A stretch of DNA of 64,000 nucleotides from Streptomyces morookaense (GCF_013030945.1 NZ_JABBXF010000059.1:1-64000), one strand, 5' to 3'; shown: positions 39,932 to 52,898, counted from the stretch's first letter. The notes: generated by a model not told the origin, from the letters alone. Made by a program: numbers and translations.

Positions 39932-40426
39932 CTAGTGCGCCCCTGACCGGGCGCCCCTGCCGGGGCGCGAAGAGCCGCCGGGCGCGCCCTGATTGCTCAC
40001 CGGCAGCAGCCCGCGCTCGGCGAAGACCTTCTTGGCCACGAACGTCGCGTTGAGGGCCTTCGGGATGCCGCAGTAGACCGCGGAGTGCAGCAGCGCCTCG
40101 ACGACCTCCGTCGGCGTCAGGCCCACGTTGAGCGCGCCGTTGACGTGCACCTCCAGCTGGGCCTCGCAGCCGCCGAGGGCGGTCAGCATGCCGAGCGTGA
40201 CCAGCTGGCGCTCGCGCGGGGCCAGTTCGGGGCGGGCGTAGATCTCGCCGAAGGCCCAGGAGATGACCTGGTTGCCCAGTTCCGGGGAGATGTCGGCGAG
40301 GGATTCGACGACGCGGTGGCCGGCCTCGCCGTCGACCGTGTCCAGCATGGCCAGGCCGCGCTCGTAGCGCTCGCCGAGGGTCGTGTCCTGCCGGTTGTTC
40401 AGGCTGTTCCCGTTGCTCATGGACAT
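39932..40426 (-). CDS. Carboxymuconolactone decarboxylase family protein
   Basis: 164 aa CMD-family protein (AhpD-like fold). [12 protein letters not shown] and [15 protein letters not shown] are typical of gamma-CMD proteins, and [20 protein letters not shown] is the C-terminal core. The CxxC of AhpD peroxidase partners is absent; only one Cys is in that core. The last about 12 residues ([11 protein letters not shown]) are encoded by a GCGCCCC-type hairpin (39951-39968), so they look like an acquired tail. The start may be the ATG at 40426 or at 40420. A MerR-like inverted repeat sits 10 nt upstream. Confidence 0.85.
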   Translation of the reverse strand: MSMSNGNSLNNRQDTTLGERYERGLAMLDTVDGEAGHRVVESLADISPELGNQVISWAFGEIYARPELAPRERQLVTLGMLTALGGCEAQLEVHVNGALNVGLTPTEVVEALLHSAVYCGIPKALNATFVAKKVFAERGLLPVSNQGAPGGSSRPGRGARSGAH

Positions 40427-40436
40427 GACGATAAGA

Positions 40437-40454
40437 GTTGGAGCGAACTCCAAC
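40437..40454 (-). promoter_or_regulatory. Operator-like inverted repeat in the CMD-gene promoter
   Basis: GTTGGAG-cgaa-CTCCAAC, perfect 7-bp arms. On the minus strand it lies between TTTGCG (possible -35) and TCTTAT (possible -10), nearly filling a 17-nt spacer. That layout is typical of MerR-type or repressor control. Confidence 0.55.
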
Positions 40455-40526
40455 GCAAACCCCGCCCGCGCACGGCCGGGACGCCCGGTACCGCCCGGCG
40501 GGCCGCCTCGTAGAATCGTGCCCACC

Positions 40527-41696
40527 ATGGCCTACCTCGACCACGCCGCCACCACCCCGATGCTCCCGGAGGCGGTGCAGGCGATGACCGCCCAGCTCGC
40601 CCTCACGGGCAACGCCTCCTCGCTGCACGCCGCCGGGCGGCGGGCGCGCCGCACCGTCGAGGAGGCGCGCGAGTCGCTCGCCGCGTCGCTCGGCGCGCGC
40701 CCCAGCGAAGTGGTGTTCACCGCGGGCGGCACCGAAGCGGACAACCTCGCCGTGAAGGGCCTGTACTGGGCCCGCCGCGCCGCCGACCCGGCCCGTACGC
40801 GCGTCCTGGCCAGCCCGGTGGAGCACCACGCCGTGCTCGACGCCGTCGACTGGCTCGCCGCGCACGAGGGCGCGACCGTCGAGTACCTGCCGGTCGACTC
40901 CTACGGGCGCGTGCACCCGGACGCGCTGCGCGAGGCGATCGCCCGCAACCCGGACGATGTGGCCCTGGTCACCGTGATGTGGGCCAACAACGAGATCGGC
41001 ACCGTGCTGCCGGTGCGCGAACTGGCCGAGGTCGCAGGCGAGTTCGGCATTCCGGTGCACGCCGACGCGGTGCAGGCCTTCGGCCAGCTCGACGTGCGGT
41101 TCGCCGACTCGGGGCTCGCCGCGATGACGGTCAGCGGGCACAAGATCGGCGGCCCGTACGGGATCGGCGCACTGCTGCTGGGACGCCGGTACGCGCCCGT
41201 GCCGCTGCTGCACGGCGGCGGCCAGGAGCGGCACGTGCGCTCCGGGACGCTCGACGTGCCGGCCGTCGCCGCGTTCGCCGTCGCGGGCGCGCTGGCCGCC
41301 GAGCGGCGCGAGGAGTTCGCGCGCGAGGTGGGTGCCCTGCGGGACGAGCTGATCGCGGGCGTGCGGGCGTCCGTCCCGGACGCGGTCCTGGGCGGCGACC
41401 CGGACCCGGCGGGCCGGCTCCCGGCCAACGCCCACTTCTCCTTCCCGGGCTGTGAGGGGGACTCCCTGCTCCTGCTGCTGGACGCGCAGGGCATCGAGTG
41501 CTCGACGGGCTCGGCCTGCACGGCCGGGGTGGCGCAGCCGAGCCATGTCGTGCTGGCGACGGGGACGGATCCGGAACTGGCGCGGGGGACGCTGCGGTTC
41601 TCGCTGGGCCACACGTCGACGCGGGAGGACGTGGCGGCGGTGATCGAGGCCATCGGGCCCGTGGTGGAACGGGCCCGGAGCGCGGGGCTGAGCTAG
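40527..41696 (+). CDS. Cysteine desulfurase (NifS/IscS family)
   Basis: 389-aa PLP enzyme that takes sulfur from cysteine as a persulfide. [15 protein letters not shown] at the N-terminus, [12 protein letters not shown] (about 70), the PLP-Lys segment [16 protein letters not shown] (about 200-215), and catalytic Cys in [11 protein letters not shown] (about 328-338). Start ATG at 40527 with TAGAAT 10 nt upstream, so a very short leader is likely. It lies just upstream of mnmA, an actinobacterial arrangement that suggests it supplies sulfur for tRNA 2-thiouridine. Confidence 0.94.
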   Translation: MAYLDHAATTPMLPEAVQAMTAQLALTGNASSLHAAGRRARRTVEEARESLAASLGARPSEVVFTAGGTEADNLAVKGLYWARRAADPARTRVLASPVEHHAVLDAVDWLAAHEGATVEYLPVDSYGRVHPDALREAIARNPDDVALVTVMWANNEIGTVLPVRELAEVAGEFGIPVHADAVQAFGQLDVRFADSGLAAMTVSGHKIGGPYGIGALLLGRRYAPVPLLHGGGQERHVRSGTLDVPAVAAFAVAGALAAERREEFAREVGALRDELIAGVRASVPDAVLGGDPDPAGRLPANAHFSFPGCEGDSLLLLLDAQGIECSTGSACTAGVAQPSHVVLATGTDPELARGTLRFSLGHTSTREDVAAVIEAIGPVVERARSAGLS

Positions 41697-41780
41697 GGCC
41701 CCGTCAGGGGCGCGGGGCCGTGTCCGATGTGTGGCTCCGCCACGTGGGCGCGACCAGCCCGGAACCACCCGCAGCCGCAG
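41697..41780 (+). repeat. GCGCCCC-type intergenic element, second copy of the variant
   Basis: GCCCC-GTCA-GGGGC at 41698-41711, then GTGGC-TCC-GCCAC (41731-41743) followed by GTGGGCGCGACCAGCC and CCCGCAGCCG. Matches the copy at 29010-29089. It fills the gap between the desulfurase stop and the mnmA promoter. Confidence 0.65.
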
Positions 41781-41800
41781 GACCGTACTCTGGAGAGGCT

Positions 41801-42961
41801 ATGACTGACTTCCCCGGTGCCCCCGACTCCCAGGCCCCCCGCAAGGGGCGCCGCCTCCGCGTACTGGCCGCCATGTCCGGCGGTGTGGACTCCGCCGTCG
41901 CCGCGGCGCGCGCCGCCGAGGCCGGACACGATGTGACCGGCGTGCACCTCGCCCTGTCGGCGAACCCGCAGTCCTTCCGCACCGGCGCCCGCGGCTGCTG
42001 CACCATCGAGGACTCCCGCGACGCCCGCCGCGCCGCGGACGTCATCGGCATCCCCTTCTACTGCTGGGACCTCGCCGAGCGCTTCCGCGAGGACGTCGTC
42101 GAGGACTTCGTCGCGGAGTACCAGGCGGGGCGGACCCCGAACCCCTGCCTGCGCTGCAACGAGAAGATCAAGTTCGCGGCCCTGCTGGACAAGGCCCTCG
42201 CGCTCGGCTTCGACGCGGTGTGCACCGGCCACTACGCGACGGTCGTGGTGAACGAGGACGGCACGCGCGAGCTGCACCGCGCGAGCGACATGGCGAAGGA
42301 CCAGTCGTACGTCCTCGGCGTGCTGGACGAGCGGCAGCTCGCCCACGCGATGTTCCCGCTGGGCGACACGATCACCACCAAGGAGGAGATCCGCGCGGAG
42401 GCGGAGCGCCGTGGCCTGGCGGTGGCGAAGAAGCCCGACAGCCACGACATCTGCTTCATCGCGGACGGCGACACCCAGGGCTTCCTGGCGAAGCGCCTCG
42501 GCAGGGCCGAGGGCGACATCGTCGACGAGTCCGGCACCAAGGTCGGCACCCACGAGGGCGCCTACGGCTTCACCATCGGCCAGCGCAAGGGCCTCCGCAT
42601 CGGCCACCCGGCCCCGGACGGCAAGCCGCGCTACGTCCTGGACATCTCGCCGGTGAACAACACGGTGACGGTGGGCCCGGCGGAGGCGCTGGACGTGATC
42701 GCCCTGACGGCCATCAAGCCGCGCTGGTGCGGCGTCGCCCCCACGGAGCCGGGCACGTACACGGCCCAGCTGCGCGCCCACGGCGGCGAGACGCCGGTGA
42801 CGGCGGAGCCGGTGGGCGACTCGGAGCTGCGGGTCACCTTCACCGAGCCGGTCCGGGGCGTGGCCCCGGGGCAGGCGATCGTGCTGTACGACGGCACACG
42901 CGTGGTGGGGTCGGCGACCATTGCGGCGACGGAGCGGGCTGCCCTGCGGGCGGCTCAGTAG
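41801..42961 (+). CDS. mnmA: tRNA-specific 2-thiouridylase
   Basis: Thiolates U34 of tRNA Lys/Glu/Gln at C2. 386 aa. PP-loop [13 protein letters not shown] (about 24-36), [15 protein letters not shown] with the first catalytic Cys, and [17 protein letters not shown] with the second. The C-terminal beta-barrel follows [16 protein letters not shown]. The ATG at 41801 has TACTCT 9 nt upstream. Sulfur presumably comes from the cysteine desulfurase encoded just upstream. Confidence 0.95.
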   Translation: MTDFPGAPDSQAPRKGRRLRVLAAMSGGVDSAVAAARAAEAGHDVTGVHLALSANPQSFRTGARGCCTIEDSRDARRAADVIGIPFYCWDLAERFREDVVEDFVAEYQAGRTPNPCLRCNEKIKFAALLDKALALGFDAVCTGHYATVVVNEDGTRELHRASDMAKDQSYVLGVLDERQLAHAMFPLGDTITTKEEIRAEAERRGLAVAKKPDSHDICFIADGDTQGFLAKRLGRAEGDIVDESGTKVGTHEGAYGFTIGQRKGLRIGHPAPDGKPRYVLDISPVNNTVTVGPAEALDVIALTAIKPRWCGVAPTEPGTYTAQLRAHGGETPVTAEPVGDSELRVTFTEPVRGVAPGQAIVLYDGTRVVGSATIAATERAALRAAQ

Positions 42962-43025
42962 GACGCGGTGCCCCGGCCGGTGCCGGGGCACCGAACTCGC
43001 CCCGGGTGAAGGCCCCGACGAGGGC

Positions 43026-43766
43026 TCACTCCGCGCGGAGCGTCCGCGCGAAGAACGGCAGCAGCCGGTCCCAGTGCAGCTGGAGCCCGGACGGGCTGAA
43101 GGCCGCCGTGTCGGACATCGTGAAGCCGTGGACGGTGCCCGGGTAGACCTCGGAGGTGCAGCGGACCCCGGCCGCGTCGACCGCCTTGTCGAACTCGGGC
43201 ATCGGCTCGTCCCCCTCGGCCAGGCCGAAGAGGAGTTCGGCACGCAGCAGCGGGGCGAGCAGGTGCGCGCTGTCGGGCTTCTCGGTGGCCAGGCGGCCGG
43301 GGTGGAAACCGGCCACGGCGGCCACGTCGTCGGGGCGGCTCGCCGCCGTGCGCACCGCCAGGACCGCGCCCATGCAGTAGCCGACGACGCCGACCGGGCC
43401 GGGGCGGACCTCGGGCTGGGCGGTGAGGAAGTCCAGGTAGGCGTTGGCGTCGCTCTGCACCCGCTCGGGGGTGAGCTCCTGCATCATCGGGCCGAGGTGC
43501 TCGAAGAACGCCCCGCGGAGCTCGGGGCTGCTCAGGTCGGGCACCTCGAACAGCGGCGCACGGCCCCGGCGGTAGAAGGCGTTCGGGGCCAGGACGTAAT
43601 AGCCCTCGGCGGCCAGCTGCTCGGCCAGTGCGTGGATGACCGGGCGCAGGCCGAGGGCGTCCATGTACAGCAGGACGCCGGGGTGCCGCTCGCCGTCGTC
43701 GGGGAAGGCGAGGAAGGCGTCGGCCGTGCCGTCGTGGGTCGTGATGTCAACTGTGCGGGTGGGCAT
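43026..43766 (-). CDS. Dienelactone hydrolase family protein
   Basis: 246-aa alpha/beta hydrolase. The nucleophile elbow is GVVGYCMGAVLAV with Cys (about 127), as in dienelactone hydrolases. YPGTVHGFTM supplies the His (about 215). PGVLLYMDALGLRP forms the oxyanion strand region. Start ATG at 43766, preceded by AAGGAG at 8 nt. Substrate unknown; no aromatic-degradation genes are nearby. Confidence 0.9.
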   Translation of the reverse strand: MPTRTVDITTHDGTADAFLAFPDDGERHPGVLLYMDALGLRPVIHALAEQLAAEGYYVLAPNAFYRRGRAPLFEVPDLSSPELRGAFFEHLGPMMQELTPERVQSDANAYLDFLTAQPEVRPGPVGVVGYCMGAVLAVRTAASRPDDVAAVAGFHPGRLATEKPDSAHLLAPLLRAELLFGLAEGDEPMPEFDKAVDAAGVRCTSEVYPGTVHGFTMSDTAAFSPSGLQLHWDRLLPFFARTLRAE

Positions 43767-43857
43767 GCGTATTGCTCCTTGATCAGGCGGTGAGTGGTGT
43801 GAGCGTATCGGGGAACCCCGTCACCGCTTCATCAGCCTCGCGCGTACCGTGACTCCC

Positions 43858-44397
43858 ATGAACATCACCGTCTTCTGCTCCGCCGCCGACCTCGACGACC
43901 GTTACACCGCTCCCGCCCGCGAGTTCGCCGAACTCCTCGGCAAGGGCGGCCACACCATGGTGTGGGGCGGCTCGGAATCCGGGCTGATGAAGGTGATGGC
44001 GGACGGCGTGCAGGAGAACGGGGGCCGGCTCGTCGGCGTCTCCGTGGAGTTCCTGGCCGCCAAGGCCCGCCGGAACGCGGACGAGATGATCGTCGCCAAG
44101 GACCTCGCCGAGCGCAAGGCGGGGCTGCTCGCCCGCGGTGACGCCGTCGTCGTCATGGTCGGCGGCACCGGCACGCTCGACGAGGCCACCGAGATCCTGG
44201 AGCTCAAGAAGCACGGGCTGCACACCAAGCCCGTCGTGCTGCTGAACACGGCCGGGTTCTACGACGGGCTGCAGCAGCAGTTCCGGCGGATGGAGGCCGA
44301 GGGGTTCCTGCCGCTTCCCCTCGCCGAGCTGGTGTTCTTCGCCGAGGACGGGGCGAGCGCCCTCGCCTATCTGGAGAGCGCCGCAGCGAGCCGGTAG
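43858..44397 (+). CDS. LOG family protein (TIGR00730)
   Basis: 179-aa Rossmann-like protein of the lysine-decarboxylase-like/LOG family, whose members hydrolyse cytokinin or nucleoside-5'-monophosphates. MVWGGSESGLMKVMADG replaces the usual GGGxxGLMG segment. VGGTGTLDEATE corresponds to the PGGxGTxxE motif, with Val in place of Pro. ATG at 43858 sits 7 nt after TACCGT; an in-frame GTG at 43849 overlaps that box. It probably has a leaderless mRNA. Substrate unproven. Confidence 0.88.
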   Translation: MNITVFCSAADLDDRYTAPAREFAELLGKGGHTMVWGGSESGLMKVMADGVQENGGRLVGVSVEFLAAKARRNADEMIVAKDLAERKAGLLARGDAVVVMVGGTGTLDEATEILELKKHGLHTKPVVLLNTAGFYDGLQQQFRRMEAEGFLPLPLAELVFFAEDGASALAYLESAAASR

Positions 44398-44412
44398 GGC
44401 AAGCTGTCACCC

Positions 44413-45111
44413 ATGGCTACACATGTGATCACCGGAGCGGGCTCCGGCATCGGCGAGGCCGTCGCGACGCGGCTGTTGGAGCGCGGGGACGAGCTGTGGC
44501 TGTTCGCGCGGGACGCGGGACGGGCCAAGGAGCTGGCCGCCCGCTTCCCCGGGGCGCACACGCTCGTCGCCGATCTGGGCAACCCCGACCGGCTCTCCTG
44601 GGCCCTCGGCCACCAGAACCTGCCGGACCGCATCGACTCGCTGCTGCACATCGCCGGGGTCGCCGACCTCGGCGGCGTCGGCGAGCTCACCACGAAGACC
44701 TGGAACAACACCCTCGCCGTCAACCTCGTCACCCCGGCCGAGCTGACCCGGCTGCTCCTGCCCCAACTGCGGGTCTCCAAGGGGCACGTGGTGTTCATCA
44801 ACTCCGGCGCCGGACTCCGGGCCAACGCCGAGTGGGGCGCGTACGCGGCCAGCAAGCACGGCCTCAAGGCGCTCGCCGACGCGCTGCGCGAGGAGGAGCA
44901 CACCAACGGCGTGCGGGTCACCAGCGTCTACCCGGGCCGCACGGCCACGCCCATGCAGCAGAAGGTGCGGCAGCAGGAGGGCCAGGAGTACGACGCGCAG
45001 CGCTGGATCGACCCGAACTCGGTCGCCGCGACCGTGCTGCTCGCGCTCGACCTGCCGCGCGACGCCGAGATCAACGACCTTTCGGTGCGGCCCGGGTACA
45101 CGGGAGGCTGA
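44413..45111 (+). CDS. Short-chain dehydrogenase/reductase
   Basis: 232-aa classical SDR: TGAGSGIGEAV (cofactor glycine motif, residues about 7-17), HIAGVADLGG (NNAG-like position), FINSGAGLRAN with catalytic Ser, and YAASKHGLKAL (about 140) with Tyr-x3-Lys. PGRTATPMQ follows. Substrate unknown. It begins 15 nt after the LOG gene, so the two may be co-transcribed. Confidence 0.9.
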   Translation: MATHVITGAGSGIGEAVATRLLERGDELWLFARDAGRAKELAARFPGAHTLVADLGNPDRLSWALGHQNLPDRIDSLLHIAGVADLGGVGELTTKTWNNTLAVNLVTPAELTRLLLPQLRVSKGHVVFINSGAGLRANAEWGAYAASKHGLKALADALREEEHTNGVRVTSVYPGRTATPMQQKVRQQEGQEYDAQRWIDPNSVAATVLLALDLPRDAEINDLSVRPGYTGG

Positions 45112-45140
45112 GCCGCCGGGCGGGTAAGTACGCTTCCGGG

Positions 45141-48433
<3,293 letters not shown>

Positions 48434-48436
<3 letters not shown>

Positions 48437-48460
48437 TGCCCGCATAGGCAGTGGGCATTA
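48434..48460 (+). terminator. Hairpin at ligA stop
   Basis: Perfect 8-bp arms TAATGCCC at 48434-48441 and GGGCATTA at 48453-48460; the first arm contains the ligA stop codon. There is no T-run. A second 8-bp pair GCAGAAGG (48486) and CCTTCTGC (48539) lies between it and rmdB. Confidence 0.5.
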
Positions 48461-48609
48461 CCCCTACAGCGCCTGCTGGACGGCTGCAGAAGGCCGGATC
48501 GCATTCGGGCAACCGCTGCCGATCGCTGCCCGCCGTAGCCTTCTGCGGCCTACTGTTGAGATGTGCGCCTGCCGTGGCGCGGGCACCGCCGGCTGTGAGA
48601 GGGACGGGC

Positions 48610-50706
48610 ATGAAACCCACCGACAGCGCCGAACCGGCATCCCGGCTGCGCAGGCTCCGCCCACCCGCGCTGCCGACGGTCTGCACGGCCGCGGCCGCAC
48701 TCGCGTTCGCGGCCGGAACGGCCCGTGCGGCCGCCACGGGCCGGGCCCTGTTCCCCGGCGGCACGACCGGCTGGTCGCTGGCCACCCTCACCGCGCTCAT
48801 CGTCGCCCATCTCGTCGCCCTCGGCCGGGACCGCTGGTGGGGCGGCACCGGCTCCGGTGCCGCCCTCACGCTGGCCGTGCTGCTGCTCTACGGCTGGCTC
48901 CCGTCCGCGCTGGTGAGCATCGCGGTCGTCACCCTCGTCGCGGCCGCCCGCCGCCACCGCTGGCGGCAGGCCTTACTCCACGGCGCGGTCGACATCCTCG
49001 GCATCGCCGCGGCCGGGCTGGCGCTCGCCGGATGCGGCGTCAGGGCCGGCGTCGAGTCCCCCTGGCCGCCGGACAGCTGGCAGCTGTCCGCCGCCCCCCG
49101 GATCGCCCTCGCGGCCTTCGTCTACCTCGCCGTCACCCGCTCCCTGCTGTGGTACTCCATGGCCCCGCGGGTGGCGCTCACCAGCATCGCCCGGGCCGCC
49201 CTGGTGCGGCAGGCCCTCGTCGGCGGCGCGCTGCTCGGCATCGCCCCGCTCATCGCCGTCGTCGCCGACCACGCGCCGGTGCTGCTCCCGCTGTTCGCGG
49301 TGCCGCTCATCGCCCTGGACTCCACGCTGTGGATAGCCCGCGCCCGCGCCGAGGAGCAGCTGCGCGACCCGCTCACCGGGCTGCCGAACCGCCAGTGGCT
49401 GCTGGAGCGCACCTGGACGGCCCTGGACGAGGCCGAACAGGCGGGCACCCGGGCCGCGTTGGTCCTGATCGACCTGGACCGGTTCCGGTCCGTCAACGAC
49501 ACCCTCGGCCATCTCGCGGGCGACCGGCTGCTGCTGCAGATAGCGGACCGGCTGCGGCTGGCCCTGCCGCGCGAAGCGGAGGCCGCCCGGCTCGGCGGCG
49601 ACGAGTTCGCGGTGCTGCTGCCCACCGCCGACTCCCTCACCAGCGCCCAGCGGGTGGCCCGTTCGCTGGTCGGCACCCTCGGCTCACCGCTCGACCTCGA
49701 CGGGCTCACCCTCGTCCTGGAGGCGAGCGCCGGCGTCGCCGTCTACCCCGACCACGCACTCGACGCCGAAGGCCTGCTGCGCCGGGCCGACGTGGCGATG
49801 TACCAGGCGAAGCGCGACCGCAGCGGCGTCGAGGTCTACGAGGCCCGCCGCGACGGCAACACCCCGGACCGGCTGGGGCTGTTGGGCGACCTGCGGCGTG
49901 CGCTGGACGCCGGCGAGGTCGAGCTGCACTACCAGCCGAAGGTCGGCTTCGACGGCCATGTCGAGGGCCTGGAGGCCCTGGTGCGCTGGGTGCACCCGGA
50001 GCGGGGCCGGGTCTCCCCGGACGAGTTCATCGCGATAGCCGAGTCGTCCGGGCTGATGCCGCGGCTCACCGAGTACGTGCTGGAGACCGCGCTCGGCCAG
50101 GTCGCGAAATGGCGGGCGATGGGCCTGGAGGTGCCGGTCGCCGTCAACGTCTCGCCGCGCGACGTCCACACGCCGGGCTTCGCCGGCTCGGTGGCGGCCC
50201 GCCTCGCCCGCCACGGGGTGCCCCCCGGGGCGCTGCAGCTGGAGATAACCGAGCACGTCCTGCTGGAGGACCCGCAGCGCGCCGCCGACACCCTCGCCGG
50301 CCTCACCGGCCACGGCGTCAAGATGTCCCTGGACGACTTCGGCACCGGCTACTCCTCGCTCGTCCATCTGCGCCGCCTGCCGGTGAGCGAGCTGAAGATC
50401 GACCGTTCCTTCGTGGCCCGCCTCGCCATCGACAACGAGGACGCCGAGATCGTCCGCTGCACGCTGGACCTGGCCCACTCCCTGGGCCTGCTGGTGGTCG
50501 CGGAGGGCGTGGAGGACGACGAGACCTGGGAGCGGCTGCGGGATCTGGGCTGCGACGCGGTCCAGGGCTGGCTGGTCGCCGCCGCGATGCCGCCGGACGA
50601 GACGACGGCCTGGCTCCGGCTCCGCCAGGAGGGCGGCTGGCGCCGGGAGGCCGCACCCCTGCATGCCGGGGCGACCTCGCAGGCCGAGGAGGACGCGGTC
50701 ACCTGA
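48610..50706 (+). CDS. rmdB: Membrane GGDEF-EAL cyclic-di-GMP protein with a TTA codon
   Basis: 698 aa. About seven hydrophobic segments in residues 1-245, then GGDEF (RLGGDEFAVLL, about 330, motif intact) and EAL (EGLEALVRWVHP, about 452; DDFGTGYSSL, about 577; VVAEGVED, about 630). The EAL metal ligands seen are conserved, so phosphodiesterase activity is plausible. S. coelicolor RmdB (same context between ligA and gatC) acts as a c-di-GMP phosphodiesterase. ATG at 48610 after GAGGGA. Codon 122 (48973-48975) is TTA, the only in-frame TTA I found in the window. Translation may therefore need the bldA tRNA. Confidence 0.85.
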   Translation: MKPTDSAEPASRLRRLRPPALPTVCTAAAALAFAAGTARAAATGRALFPGGTTGWSLATLTALIVAHLVALGRDRWWGGTGSGAALTLAVLLLYGWLPSALVSIAVVTLVAAARRHRWRQALLHGAVDILGIAAAGLALAGCGVRAGVESPWPPDSWQLSAAPRIALAAFVYLAVTRSLLWYSMAPRVALTSIARAALVRQALVGGALLGIAPLIAVVADHAPVLLPLFAVPLIALDSTLWIARARAEEQLRDPLTGLPNRQWLLERTWTALDEAEQAGTRAALVLIDLDRFRSVNDTLGHLAGDRLLLQIADRLRLALPREAEAARLGGDEFAVLLPTADSLTSAQRVARSLVGTLGSPLDLDGLTLVLEASAGVAVYPDHALDAEGLLRRADVAMYQAKRDRSGVEVYEARRDGNTPDRLGLLGDLRRALDAGEVELHYQPKVGFDGHVEGLEALVRWVHPERGRVSPDEFIAIAESSGLMPRLTEYVLETALGQVAKWRAMGLEVPVAVNVSPRDVHTPGFAGSVAARLARHGVPPGALQLEITEHVLLEDPQRAADTLAGLTGHGVKMSLDDFGTGYSSLVHLRRLPVSELKIDRSFVARLAIDNEDAEIVRCTLDLAHSLGLLVVAEGVEDDETWERLRDLGCDAVQGWLVAAAMPPDETTAWLRLRQEGGWRREAAPLHAGATSQAEEDAVT

Positions 50707-50830
50707 GGGCGCGGTGCAGGGCGGGTTCGCGGACCCGGAAACGGGCCCGGAAACAATGGTCAGGCGGGCCGTCGCCCGGAGGCCATAGGATTGGCCCCGA
50801 AACCTACACACTCACCCTGAGGATCGCTGC

Positions 50831-51127
50831 ATGCCTGGCATCACGCGCGAGGAGGTCGCCCACCTCGCCCGGCTGGCACGTCTGGAGCTGCAGGACGAAG
50901 AGCTCGACCACTTCGCCACCCAGCTCGACGACATCATCGGCGCGGTCGCCCGCGTCTCCGAGGTCGCCGAACAGGACGTCCCGCCGACCTCCCACCCGCT
51001 GCCGCTGACCAACGTCATGCGCCCGGACGTGGTCCGTCCGTCGCTGACCCCGCAGGCGGCGCTGTCCGGCGCCCCCGCCCAGGAGCAGCAGCGTTTCAAG
51101 GTGCCGCAGATCCTGGGGGAGGACTAA
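50831..51127 (+). CDS. gatC: Asp/Glu-tRNA amidotransferase subunit C
   Basis: 98-aa subunit that tethers GatA and Gat[18 protein letters not shown] and [18 protein letters not shown] are hallmark segments. ATG at 50831 with GAGGA 7 nt upstream. TAGGAT at 50786-50791 is a likely -10, giving a short leader. First gene of gatC-gatA-(small)-gatB. Confidence 0.96.
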   Translation: MPGITREEVAHLARLARLELQDEELDHFATQLDDIIGAVARVSEVAEQDVPPTSHPLPLTNVMRPDVVRPSLTPQAALSGAPAQEQQRFKVPQILGED

Positions 51128-51131
51128 GAAC

Positions 51132-52622
51132 GTGGACATCATCAAGCTCACCGCCGCCGGGATCGCGGAGAAGATCGTCTCCGGCGAGCTCACGGCCGTC
51201 CAGGTCACCGAGGCCCACCTGGCCCGGATCGACGCCGTCGACGAGAAGGTGCACGCCTTCCTGCACGTGGACCGCGAGGGCGCACTCGCCCAGGCCCGTG
51301 CCGTCGACGAGAAGCGCGCCCGCGGCGAGAAGCTCGGCCCGCTGGCCGGCGTCCCGCTCGCGCTGAAGGACATCTTCACCACCGAGGGGATCCCGACCAC
51401 CGTCGGCTCCAAGATCCTCGAGGGCTGGATCCCGCCGTACGACGCGACGCTGACCAAGCGGCTGAAGGACGCGGACGTCGTCATCCTCGGCAAGACCAAC
51501 ATGGACGAGTTCGCCATGGGGTCCTCCACCGAGAACAGCGCCTACGGCCCGACCGGCAACCCCTGGGACCTGACCAAGATCCCCGGCGGTTCCGGCGGCG
51601 GCTCGTCCGCCGCGCTCGCCTCCTACGAGGCCCCGCTGGCGATCGGCACGGACACCGGCGGCTCCATCCGCCAGCCCGCCGCCGTCACCGGCACCGTCGG
51701 CGTCAAGCCGACCTACGGCGCGGTCTCCCGCTACGGCATGGTGGCCTTCTCGTCCTCCCTCGACCAGGGCGGCCCCTGCGCCCGCACGGTCCTGGACGCG
51801 GCCCTGCTGCACGAGGTGATCGCCGGCCACGACCCGCTGGACTCCACCTCCATCGACGCCCCGGTCCCGCCGGTCGTCGAGGCGGCGCGGAACGGCAGCG
51901 TCGCCGGCATGCGCGTCGGCGTCGTCAAGCAGTTCCGCGGCGAGGGCTACCAGGCCGGTGTGCTGCAGCGGTTCGACGAGTCGGTCGAGCTGCTCAGGGA
52001 GCTGGGCGCCGAGATCGTCGAGGTCGATTGCCCGTCCTTCGACCTGGCGCTCGCCGCGTACTACCTGATCGCGCCGTCCGAGTGCTCCTCGAACCTGGCC
52101 CGCTTCGACGGCCTGCGCTACGGCCTGCGGACCGGCGACGACGGCACCCGTTCCGCCGAGGACGTCACCGCCCTCACCCGCGAGGCCGGCTTCGGCCCCG
52201 AGGTGAAGCGCCGCGTCATGCTCGGCACCTACGCGCTGAGCTCGGGCTACTACGACGCCTACTACGGCTCCGCGCAGAAGGTCCGCACGCTCATCACGCG
52301 CGACTTCGAGAAGGCCTTCGAGCAGGTCGACGTGCTCGTCTCGCCGACCACCCCGACCACCGCCTTCGCGATCGGCGAGCGTGCCGACGACCCGATGGCG
52401 ATGTACCTCGCGGACCTGTGCACCATCCCGACCAACCTGGCGGGCAACGCGGCCATGTCGCTGCCGTGCGGCCTCGCCCCGGAGGACGGGCTGCCGGTGG
52501 GTCTGCAGATCATCGCTCCCGCCATGAAGGACGACCGGCTCTACAAGGTCGGCGCCGCGGTCGAGGCCGCGTTCACCGAGCGTTGGGGCCACCCGCTGCT
52601 GGAGGAGGCTCCGTCGCTGTGA
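51132..52622 (+). CDS. gatA: Asp/Glu-tRNA amidotransferase subunit A
   Basis: 496-aa amidase-signature enzyme releasing ammonia from glutamine. Catalytic Lys in [12 protein letters not shown] (about 78), [13 protein letters not shown] (about 153) with the cis-Ser, and [12 protein letters not shown] (about 175) with the nucleophile Ser. GTG start at 51132, 4 nt after gatC. The stop overlaps the next gene as GTGA. Confidence 0.97.
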   Translation: MDIIKLTAAGIAEKIVSGELTAVQVTEAHLARIDAVDEKVHAFLHVDREGALAQARAVDEKRARGEKLGPLAGVPLALKDIFTTEGIPTTVGSKILEGWIPPYDATLTKRLKDADVVILGKTNMDEFAMGSSTENSAYGPTGNPWDLTKIPGGSGGGSSAALASYEAPLAIGTDTGGSIRQPAAVTGTVGVKPTYGAVSRYGMVAFSSSLDQGGPCARTVLDAALLHEVIAGHDPLDSTSIDAPVPPVVEAARNGSVAGMRVGVVKQFRGEGYQAGVLQRFDESVELLRELGAEIVEVDCPSFDLALAAYYLIAPSECSSNLARFDGLRYGLRTGDDGTRSAEDVTALTREAGFGPEVKRRVMLGTYALSSGYYDAYYGSAQKVRTLITRDFEKAFEQVDVLVSPTTPTTAFAIGERADDPMAMYLADLCTIPTNLAGNAAMSLPCGLAPEDGLPVGLQIIAPAMKDDRLYKVGAAVEAAFTERWGHPLLEEAPSL

Positions 52623-52873
52623 GTGCAGAGAAGTCGAGCGCGTTGAAGAAGGCCAAGGGCTTCAAGAAGTCCAAGGCCGGTACGTACCTGTCCATCGGCA
52701 CCACCCTGTTCGGTGCGGTGAGCGTGGCCAAGCAGGCGAAGAAGGCGCGGACCGAGCAGGACACGCTCCAGCTCGTCGACGCGGTCGTCTCCGCCGCCGC
52801 CATCGTCACCGGCGTCGCCCTGCTCGTGCGCGAGCTGCGCCGCATGAACAGCGACGACGTCCTCGCCGGCTGA
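52619..52873 (+). CDS. Small membrane protein between gatA and gatB
   Basis: 84 aa, function not recognised. GTG at 52619 overlaps the gatA TGA (GTGA). The N-terminus is Lys-rich ([15 protein letters not shown]). Two hydrophobic stretches follow: [15 protein letters not shown] (about 24-38) and [15 protein letters not shown] (about 57-71), joined by [15 protein letters not shown] hairpin of two helices with positive ends is likely. It sits in the gat operon, 25 nt before gatB. Confidence 0.8.
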   Translation: MSAEKSSALKKAKGFKKSKAGTYLSIGTTLFGAVSVAKQAKKARTEQDTLQLVDAVVSAAAIVTGVALLVRELRRMNSDDVLAG

Positions 52874-52898
52874 GCAGGGACTTGAGAGGTTAGTTTTC

